A stretch of DNA of 64,000 nt from Lingula anatina (lineage: Eukaryota > Brachiopoda > Lingulata > Lingulida > Lingulidae): the NCBI RefSeq assembly GCF_001039355.2, contig NW_019775429.1, forward strand, positions 83,427-147,426, written 5' to 3'. The translations under genes and the position numbers were made by a program. Shown here piece after piece: positions 55,250-64,000 of the stretch (within the stretch, counting starts at the first letter, position 1; each line of letters opens with the position of its first letter). The notes below the pieces were generated by a model. That model made no database searches. It was not told where the DNA came from and saw only the letters and a program-made list of their open reading frames with translations.

Positions 55250-57060
55250 CTGAAACAACAGCAAATACCTCACCTGTATTCCACCTGTAGACATATATAT
55301 ACTAGGACATGGTACAAAACTGGCTAGATTTATGGCTCAATAACTTTTGGCATGAAGGGATTTTGGTCTTCATACCTTTTGCAATTATGTTGCTAACAAA
55401 ATGCAGAACCTGGTGATATTGGAAGTGCACAGTTGAAATAGTGGTACAAGTAGATGGCAAATTCTGAATTCATGCTACATATGTATGCTTCCTATTTTCT
55501 AAATATTAATATTAACATCCAAGAACTTCATCATTCCCTCTTAGAACGTACATTTGAACCATTATTTTATGCCACCACAACTTGCACCACAATATATACT
55601 GGCAAAGTGCGGGAATCTACTGGTACATCGATGTGTATGGGGGGGGGGGGGGGGGGCTGAGGTAGTAGCAAATTGACTTAATTTCTATTCCACATTAAAA
55701 AGCAAACAATCACAATATATAGCGGTACTGCCATTCAATGTCTTCAAACGTTTATGATATAATTTTATTCGGATTGTCATTCTTTCAAAGGGCCACATCC
55801 CTGCTAAAACACAGCTGAAGCCTTAAGAGAGTAAACAAGCACGTGGTAATAACAGGAAGCGGCCATTTGCAAAGTGCTCCACACGTCCTGATCAGGTCAC
55901 GGGTTTACAGCTAGACAGGCTGGGAGGTCTACAATAGACGGTTCAGCAGCACACAAATGTTGTAGTATGTTTTTCACGCAATCTGTCAACTCACCAAAAT
56001 CTTCCAATTTCCACCTCAGTCGTTTCCTCCTGCACTGCTCGTCTGTCAATGTCAACTGCGCATGCTCATTATGAGAGGGGTTTACTTGAGGGGGGGGGAG
56101 GGGTTGACCTGAGCCTTCCACAGCTAGGTCATTTAAAACGTAATTATGAATTCGATCTGCAATCATGAAGTATTTTCATATTTTATTAAATTTTAAAACC
56201 AAGCTGCTTCTTTAAATCATTTCATTAACATAAAATAATGCAATTATTAAAATATTAAATCAAAATTTATTGAATTTCTTTGAAATAGTTGGAAGCTAAA
56301 ACATTATATTTTCTGAGGGCCCAGATGGAATAAATCTTTGCAGATTTAACAGTGTCCCAGGGAATGCGGATTTTCCTTTACTTTCTATAATAAATGGTGC
56401 AGTATTTGCTCCTCCATGTGCATACACTTTACGGCATAAATATTTGCACCTGCCTCAGGAGCGGATCCAGAATTTTCTGAAGGGGGGGGTCCTGCTTTTT
56501 TAGGGATTGACCGTTCTCGGTTTGTGAGGCCGACCCTCACCCCCTTGGCGTCAGGTTCAGGGCCCGCTCAAAAAAAAAAAAAAAAAAAAAAAAAAGTCAA
56601 ATGAATGCTAGCAGGTCATTTATACTGCCAAATAAAGGGAAAGTAAGACTTATAAACTGCAAGAAAGGTAACGGCTAATATTTTACAAAGATCTCCATAA
56701 TTTCTTTCTCTCCACCCACACCCATTAACAGTCATTGAACCCGATTTATTTAACTCCCAAATACATTGATGATCAGCAGTAAGGATGCACACAAGAAATG
56801 ACAATGTACAAGTAAAATATATGGAAATGTTTTTATTGTTATAAAAAATCATCAGCACCCCTTCACTGCTACCTCAACTCTACGACATGCTGAACACACG
56901 AGTTCACACAAGTGCTGCCCCCTACCACCAGCATGCTGTAGGCTTGCTACTTCAGAGATATACCTTCAAAAATATACTTTTAACACAGGATTCAATTGAA
57001 CTTTTCACGAAATAGCAGTTTTCTAGTGATCTTCTCCAGCTCACAGCTAATAGGCTGCCT
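55250..57060. other. spacer between the CNBP-like genes, with one unassigned frame
   Basis: Contains a G run (55639-55656), a minus-strand open frame 55897-56166 (LQHLCAAEPSIVDLP) that matches nothing I know, and a truncated MITE ending in a long A run (56455-56595). The 5' UTR exon of the first CNBP-like gene may be here. Confidence 0.35.
56455..56595. mobile_element. truncated GGCGGANCCAG MITE followed by A26
   Basis: AGGAGCGGATCCAGAATTTT and CAGGGCCCGCT match the first half of the family at 5783 and 19371. The second half is replaced by a run of As. Confidence 0.5.
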
Positions 57061-57065
57061 ATAAA

Positions 57066-57183
57066 ACAGGTCTACAGTAAACCAAGTGACACCCTGCCCC
57101 AAGAGACATCTGGTTTAAACTGCTGGCTTCCACGTGTACTTAGTGGGCCTGAAACCACAATCAGTTTACTGTAGACCTGTAGT
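57066..57183. repeat. 118-bp hairpin repeat
   Basis: ACAGGTCTACAGTAAAC at the left is repeated inverted as GTTTACTGTAGACCTGT at the right, giving 17-bp perfect arms. Likely a very short MITE. Confidence 0.75.
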
Positions 57184-57189
57184 AACATT

Positions 57190-59285
57190 ACTGTCACCAT
57201 GACAACTCCAAACTCTTCTGCAACTGATAACTTTTTGATAACAGATACCACACAAACCCTCCTTGCAAATAATACAGCAAAATTTAAAATAGTACTCCAC
57301 TCTAACTCTCATTTTAATAGTACATATCATCTACGTCGCAGGGAGCTACAAAATGTATGGTACAAATTTATCAAAAAAAAAGCTATGCTATTACATAATA
57401 CAATATAGAATCAAAATCACCATCACTTATTTCTACAATTGTGTTTATGTATGGAAAATACACCCACTCCATATACCAGCCACTGATGCCACGGGTCATC
57501 ATTATATTGACAGCACTTTGTAGCCAAATGAGACAAGTTTGAACTTACAGATGAACACAAACTAACCCCTGTTGATGTTTAAATACCTCAAATTGCTGTA
57601 TCATTGTTTTGCTTTACAGAGTCTGTGTGGCACCTATCTTTTGAACAAACTTCATTTTTCTAATACTTAAAATACTAGACATGAAAATGTGAAAAATAAT
57701 AATTTATCACTGCTGTCAATTAAGCCTTTAAATTGGACCCCCTTTTACATGAATAGTAGGTCACATTTCACACTGCCAAGACTATGAACAGATTCCTTAT
57801 CAACAATGACTAAAATTCTACAAATTTAGAAAATAAATCCCTGAACATTTCTTTGGTCTCATTCTGAAATTGTTGTAATTTTTGTAAATTGTCAAAATTC
57901 CAATAACAACCAGACTTCCTTAACAACACAGGGGCCATCCCAAAACAACTGTACAGAAAGACAAGCCTGCACATTGTGTGAACAACAGCTCTGTACAACT
58001 TGTCTGAGGGAAGTCCCTATACTTTTGGAATGACCCCTCTCTTGGATAAAAATGAACAAAGAAAAGCAATAAATAAGTATACAATACGAAAACAATGAAA
58101 ATTTACTACAAAAAGCCCTCAAATCATTTTGACTGCATACAAAAATAGCTTTTATTTCCACTTCATCCCTATGCTGAACTCTGACCTAGTGTGCTGCCTT
58201 GCCACCAGGTGGCACTGGTATCACAGAGTTCATCACCCCAACATTTGCACTTTAGATATAACCACCCCAACATAACACTTTGCACTTTTAATTAAGACTA
58301 GAACAGTGCTTTTAAACCCAAATCCATTAAGTATTCCAGGAGTCCTAAACTGTAGAATAGGGTATGCATGTATCTCAACCATCGAGCGTTTTCTGTGGCA
58401 ACACTGGCAGAGCAAATAAAGCAACTGGAATTGTATAAGTCAGTACTTCTCTCATAGCAAATGCTGCACAAGCTTAGAAAAAGTTACCCTTAAGTAACCT
58501 TATTTGCTGTAATGGGTAAGCCAACATATAAAACGTATATATTTTAAATTCTCAGTGCTATTTATGTACATTTTCGGCACTTGGTTGTTACACCCTGGAA
58601 ATAACACCTCTCAGTTTAACAGTTTGAGGCCAGTCCTATTAAACCCTCTTTCATTCAGCAGTTTTTGTATCAAGCCTAGTGATGGTTTGAGGGTTTAAAG
58701 GAAAGGAGCGGCTCTCCTGGCTTGGAGGTGACCCCCCTCTTGATTTCTTCACACAGCAAATAATTTTTCCTGAACTTAATAAAACAAGAATCACCCCAAT
58801 GGGAGGTCAATCCCCTCTACTCTGGTACCCATCAACTAGAACTTGGTCTTGCCACAAACTGGTCCAAAATAAAACAACTGTACACTCTTTAATACAATGT
58901 GCAAGCTTTTTAGGTTGTTCCTCTCAAAACTCTGCATGGTGCAATTTCTGTTGTACCAAACATTTCAAAATAAATTGAATAAAGAACACTGTCGCAAATA
59001 ATTTGTGTTTTACTATAAGCAGCAGAAATAAAATAACCTAAGGCACAAAATTGACCAAATAATTAATAATTCACTTATTTTTAATGTCTGAAGTGTAAGA
59101 ATCAAACGCATAGTACAATATTTGGACTGAACATACCACCCCACCACACTCATTATAGTATAATAAGATCTTTATGTCACCACAACAAATTCTGAGGTCA
59201 AAAACTCAATTTTCTCAACATTTCAACAAGACTGGCTTCACTTCATATTCATTTTACTTCAGCCTGTCTTGGAGAGGAGGTCCAT
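57190..59285. other. probable 3' UTR and spacer of the second CNBP-like gene
   Basis: No exon recognised. AATAAA in the sense direction occurs about 58150-58156, among others. Blocks such as CACCCCAACATTTGCACTTT are repeated once. Confidence 0.35.
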
Positions 59286-61356
59286 CTATACTTCAGCAGT
59301 GCATTCACGAGCATAGTGGCCGTACCCCTCACATTTGTGGCATTGGACGTTGGCCATTCCTTCTGGACAATCTCGGGCAAAATGACCTGGCTGTCTGCAT
59401 CTACAAATATAGAACATGTGGCACATATAAAACACAATTGTTGCATCCAGTAATGCAGTGTAAGATCTAAATTTTTCCACCAGATACAGATGAATATTTC
59501 AAACAATCCTTGTGCATCAGTTTAATTAAGGTTTTTCTTTTTTTTTTAACTTCCAAGGATTTATCACCTTTGCCTTTTCTCGATAAGCAGTATTTGGAGT
59601 TACTTACTTGTAACACTCGCCGCCACCACTGCCCCTGCCTCTACGACCTCCATCCTGAGAGGAATTTGGGCACTCACGAGCATAATGCCCAGATTCCCCA
59701 CAATTGTAGCAGTCTCCTCCTCCACGTCCCATGTCTGCGTCAGGGCAGTCCCGTGCCAGGTGACCTTCCTTCTTACACTGGTAACAGGCCTTGCTGCTCT
59801 CAGACGGTGGCTCAGGGCAGTCCCGCCTCATGTGGCCGCTCTTGCCACAGTTGTAACATGGACCTGAAAAATAATGCATAGCAAATTATCAATGAAAACA
59901 AAATGTCTAAGCATGTACTGCTTATGGAATAAACTAACGTAAAAAGATTAACACTATAAATGCTAACTCCCAAAATCTCATACAGTTCCATAATTCTGCT
60001 GCAGTTTTAGAAAATGCTAGAATTACAGAAACTATTTTTGAAAGCAATATTTGCAATTTTATTGCTGCCAAGTTCAACTATAAACAAATTATGATATATA
60101 AGTATGAATTTCAGAACAAGGAAAATTGCAATTTAGCTATTAGAAACCATATTCCTTATATCTGCACAATTCCCACTTGTCCACACATTTGGAAACCAAC
60201 ATCCAGAAGATTGGATTCCATAAAAGCTGCCACCTTTCCAATGTCTTTGGTCTTCTACCTCACACAAACTAACAAGACTAATTTACCCTTGCACTGGGCC
60301 GACAAAAAAAAAAAAAAAAAATCTTCCACTCCAAGATAGTTCCACTGCAGTTGAAGCACCTGATCCAAAAAAAGTCTATACATCCACATTTTATTCTACA
60401 GCTAAAAATGTGTTATTTGTAGATCTATTGCTTCCAAAAGTGGTTCACGAACCATACTGAATTTCATAAGGGCGTTCCTTTTCAACAAGGTCCCAAGCTG
60501 GTGGTATTTTTCATCAGCTATGTGATCCTTCTTGGTGCTCTGGCAGGGCTCAATGGCCGAGGCAGTTGCAGCAATAACATATATTCTCTGAAATGAACAT
60601 GGAGGCGATGCTTAACCAAGGTTTCTTAGAAACCACATCCTGCCTTCCTCTGCCTTCTCTCCCTTTTCTGCGCCTTTCGCCACTTCACACTACCTCTCCA
60701 TGCACAAGTCTGCCATTTATGTTCAATAACTTGTCTCTTCTCTTTAGTTCATACACATAAAAACAACAACTGTAAGTGTCTCATATAAAAAGACACTTGA
60801 CAACTGTTTTTTTTTTAAATCTGACATTCAAAATAAATCCTGAATAAGAACATAAAAGGTTCCAATAGGGCACTTGTGCATGAAGGAACAACAACATGGT
60901 TTATAACATTAATCAAGAACTGATAATGAACTCCACTGACTCAAACCATGTCAACTATGGCCACAGCTTGAACCTCTGATATCATCAATGATTCTAATAC
61001 AGGGTTAGATTTTTTGATACACCACAGAACAAAGGACCAGGGCTCCTTGAGACTTGGCATTAAAATTAAGTTTGTAATTTTTATAAACTGATGCAGTGCA
61101 AGATAATGTGGTCAAAGTTAATAGAGTAACATGAAAATGTCTTTCCCTGTAGCATGTTGATTTAAAAGAATTTCTTACTTTATTGCCTTATTATCTACAT
61201 AACCATTATCCTCCTGGGCTATACTCACCTCCGCCACCACCACGTCCTCCGAAGCCTCCACTCCTGCCTCGACCTCCGCGACTTGTACATTCTCTAGAAA
61301 AGTGGCCAGGTTTACCACAGTTATAACAAGCTCTGTCTCCCATAGCTACTTCACCT
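59286..61356 (-). CDS. CNBP: CNBP-like zinc-knuckle protein, six CCHC knuckles (paralogue)
   Basis: Coding exons: 61229-61343 ([19 protein letters not shown] then Arg/Gly-rich), 59608-59863 ([42 protein letters not shown], Arg/Gly linker), 59286-59400 ([14 protein letters not shown] across the junction, [18 protein letters not shown], stop TAG). Total 486 nt, 161 residues; phases agree (1/1, 2/2). Compared with the paralogue at 52956-55239 the exon with [14 protein letters not shown] and [14 protein letters not shown] is missing, and one more knuckle is absent from the large exon. I searched 59864-61228 by eye and found no such exon. Both genes share the acceptor context TTTGCAG/TTTCAG then AGGTG just before the start codon and the same C terminus, so they arose by tandem duplication. 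Confidence 0.88.
59864..61228. other. large intron of the second CNBP-like gene
   Basis: Unique AT-rich sequence with an A run at 60303-60320. No zinc-knuckle exon or other coding signal is seen. Confidence 0.45.
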
Positions 61357-61704
61357 CTGCAAACCAATGGAGGAAAATGTATGAGTAAACACCAAGATCC
61401 CTTTTAGATGGACACTAGACAACAAAAATGAAGTCCTTTATCAAACAAAATGACTTATTAATGGCCCCTATTATTTAAAAAGCACTGTACAAGAATTGCC
61501 TAAAACTTGGGTTCAACCTCTCAATTCCTGAACTAGCACAACTACTAACAGTTTAATCTCAGACTGATTTCATGGGTTTTGTTGTAAGGGCTACTTAACT
61601 TGAACTGAAGTGCGTCTGTTCCCACACTTTAAAAGAATCATGGTAACATCGCAGAGACAACGAGAAAAGTTATCACACAATATTTAAGTTAGAAATACAT
61701 ACTG

Positions 61705-62640
61705 GGGCAGCACAGGATTCAAACAACTGCACATGCACGAAAAACGCACTGTTTGAAATAAACAATAGTGAAACTGACAAAGCCGCATCGGTTTTTACAG
61801 TCTGGTTGATATTATTTAATTTGCTTTCTGGTGTTGCTTTAAGAAGTTATATTAGAAATGTTCTGTTGACTGTATGTATCAAAAAGTAAATCCATTGGAC
61901 TTTCCTCAGAAAAACATTTATTTTGCCTTCATTGTAAGGGGATTTCCTTTGTATTTATAGTGTTATACGTGGCCCCAAGGGGATTTTCCACCCCTCCCCC
62001 ACTCTTGATTGATAAAATGCTCCATATGGTAGATTGAAAATGATATAGCATTTAAAATCGTAGAAAGGTTAATTGCAGATAATGCTGCGAGGATATTCTT
62101 ATGCGACATCGAACTCAGCCAATATAAAATTTTTAACTTCCGTCTTTGGGTTTTAGAGAGCCAGTTCTAATTTTTGAAAGTGAGGCAATAGAACCAAACA
62201 GTACGATACAATTTGTAATCTAGTAAAAACTGATATTTGTTAATAAAAGTCATAGCATGACATACATCAAAAGGCAACTTGTTTATTATCGTGATGTTCA
62301 ATAATCATAAAAATGTACAATATAAGGTACTTTTGTAGTATACCCCCTACCCTGTAACTTAACTTTTCAAGCAGTTTTTTTACAGGGTTTTTACACTTTT
62401 TCTTGTTCATCTATGTCACAGCTGTTTAAATAAAATGCTTTTGTAATTACCTGTGGTCTTTTTCAAGTTTTAGTCACGTTTAAGCTACAGTGTGGGAGCA
62501 TAGTACAAAAGTACCCAATATAATACGTTCTTAAGCAAGGCCAATTTATTATAGCTTAATTGATTATTTTTAGAATTTGGAGATTAAAAACACCAGAGTT
62601 GTCTGGTTTCATATCGAGGCTCCATATTTTGTTCCTGTCC
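61705..62640. mobile_element. foldback element arm, near full length
   Basis: Matches the right arm at 25005-25466 (GCACTGTTTGAAATAA...AAATCCAT...TTTCATATCGAGG) and keeps the middle part (CGTGGCCCCAAGGGGATTTT) that the right arm lost but the left arm at 24300 retains. An insertion at 62320-62525 precedes the terminal GGAGATTAAAAACACC. Confidence 0.65.
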
Positions 62641-63480
62641 TTACGGGTGCACGACTACTGAATATAAATACCGCCGCGGAGCGTCCATCGCCAGGACTTG
62701 AAGAACTGGGCAACTTTACTGAACGATCAATGTATGAAATCAACTGTGATATATCGTATAGAAAAATCCACCAATACAAATAGTCAATATTACTACAAAC
62801 TACAACTTTTCTATAGCATATTGCACAACGTACAAAGTAGAAGTATGCTTTCCATACCACGTGGTTTAGGAAGCTGCCATTTGCAATATTTGGACCATGC
62901 TCTCTTTCCTACAGGCTATGGGNGAAAAGTCCACAGGTAATTACAAAAGCATTTTATTTCAACAGCTTTGACATAGATGAACAAGAAAATGTAAAAAACT
63001 GTTTGAAAAGTGAAAGTTACAGAAAGTTACAGGGTGGGGGGGTATACTACAAAAGTACCCAAAAGTACCCAATATAATACGTTCTTAAGCAAGGCCAATT
63101 TATTAGCTTAATTGATTATTTTTAGAATTTGGAGATTAAAAACACCAGAGTTGTCTGGTTTCATATCGAGGCTCCATATTTTGTTCCTGTCCTTACGGGT
63201 GCACGACTACTGAATATAAATACCGCCGCGGAGCGTCCATCGCCAGGACTTGAAGAACTGGGCAACTTTACTGAACGATCAATGTATGAAATCAACTGTG
63301 ATATATCGTATAGAAAAATCCACCAATACAAATAGTCAATATTACTACAAACTACAACTTTTCTATAGCATATTGCACAACGTACAAAGTAGAAGTATGC
63401 TTTCCATACCACGTGGTTTAGGAAGCTGCCATTTGCAATATTTGGACCATGCTCTCTTTCCTACAGGCTATGGGGAAGAG
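62325..63480. repeat. nested inverted and direct duplication
   Basis: 62325-62455 (TAGTATACCCCC...TTGTTCATCTATGTCACAGC) is repeated inverted at 62935-63055. The block 62500-62922 is repeated directly at 63055-63477 (spacing 552 bp) with only small differences (TATTATAGC against TATTAGC). The first direct copy ends at a single N (62923). Confidence 0.85.
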
Positions 63481-63569
63481 TCAGTCACGTTATTTAAATT
63501 CAAGACTAGAACACTGTATAAAATGTAATCATTTTTACGCCAGCAACTTCCACAGATAAATACGCTTAC

Positions 63570-63690
63570 CACTTGCGCTTACTTATAAGAATCTTCTTAT
63601 GACCTCCGCCTTTCTCTACTATTCCTCCCCGCTTTTCTTCTTCACAGAAAGCTGTTTTTCCCGCATGTGACCTCATGCTGCACACGGCCA
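63570..63690 (-). promoter_or_regulatory. possible 5' UTR exon and promoter of the second CNBP-like gene
   Basis: A donor AAGTG|GTAAGCG at 63568-63570 ends a purine-rich exon-like stretch (GAAGAAGAAAAGCGGGG). It would splice to the acceptor at 61357 just before the ATG. The transcription start is not defined. Confidence 0.35.
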
Positions 63691-64000
63691 ATTATACAAA
63701 TTTTTGGTTGCGTGCCGTGTGCATCCCATTAAACAGTACGGCAGAAAATCAGAGGGGGCGTGACATATTCTTCCGTAATAGGAATGATTGACGTGTATAT
63801 TTGACACATATGCATAAGAAGTAGGTTAAAATCTCGAGCAAGGTCACGTGCGTGCTCAAGGACATGTGTATACCTTCACGTTTGCTAAATGCTAGTGTGT
63901 CGTTATCTAGATAAAGAGTGTGGTCGACATTAAGCCAACGTAATTTTTTAGAGTTACAATAACAAAGATGGTTTAAAATGGAACCGAAAACCTTTTTTTT

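Noticed and set aside
55897-56166. Minus-strand 89-codon frame as a coding exon
   Set aside because: A possible acceptor (GATTGCAG) precedes it, but there is no recognisable domain and no partner exon, so it is mentioned only as unassigned.
62577-63528. Plus-strand frames of 68-92 codons present twice
   Set aside because: They lie within duplicated repeat sequence next to the foldback arm; the doubling reflects the duplication, not two genes.

Overview
This is animal (metazoan) nuclear DNA: AT-rich, with multi-exon genes, GT-AG introns, many transposon remnants, many minisatellites and two assembly gaps (11233-11560 and 45410-45514). Several signs together point to a cephalochordate (amphioxus, Branchiostoma type): a CTHRC1-like gene, a CARD-domain gene, a Gmr1-type Ty3/gypsy element (a group I associate with deuterostomes), and minisatellites whose repeat unit contains a 5' splice site. 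The species assignment is inference; no organism name can be read from the sequence.

Layout. (1) 4134-17340, minus strand: the C-terminal half (last pore exons, CBS1, linker, CBS2) of a ClC-2-type chloride channel, with a 3' UTR reaching about 2057. Its intron between 13871 and 15812 holds a deleted mariner element (14751-15660). (2) 17341-24000: dispersed repeats and MITEs, a CARD-domain gene or pseudogene on the minus strand (20959-22201), and an ISL2EU/IS4EU-like transposase pseudogene (23134-23868). (3) 23872-26610: a foldback element and a palindromic tandem repeat array. (4) 26611-35450: two Gmr1-like LTR retrotransposons on the minus strand arranged LTR-body-LTR-body-LTR. The right body has one intact 1529-codon gag-pol frame with integrase before reverse transcriptase. 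The left body is an internally deleted mosaic. (5) 35602-36535, plus strand: the C-terminal exons of a CTHRC1-like secreted protein. (6) 39059-41946, plus strand: the peptidase-domain exons of cathepsin C (dipeptidyl peptidase 1). (7) 44314-50040, minus strand: a complete 12-coding-exon RBM17/SPF45 splicing-factor gene (417 aa). (8) 52956-55239 and 59286-61343, minus strand: two tandem CNBP-like zinc-knuckle genes with nine and six CCHC knuckles. (9) 61700-63500: foldback-element arm and a nested inverted/direct duplication next to the probable first exon of the second CNBP-like gene.

The most unusual signal is that many tandem repeats are copies of exon-intron junctions. Four arrays repeat an exon 3' end with its 5' splice site (near 4512, 16061-16767, 16980-17340, 49821-49976). 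Two others repeat a 3' splice site with the start of the exon (14271, 48797-49150). In the four donor arrays checked, and in the 105-bp acceptor array, only one junction keeps the reading frame open; the others lead to early in-frame stops. Three genes (ClC-2-like, CTHRC1-like, CTSC) lack their 5' exons in the window, and each missing part faces a repeat-rich tract, so assembly mosaicism or real gene fragmentation should be considered.

The genes do not form a pathway; they are independent housekeeping or secretory genes. CTSC (+) and RBM17 (-) converge, and RBM17 and both CNBP-like genes follow one another on the minus strand.
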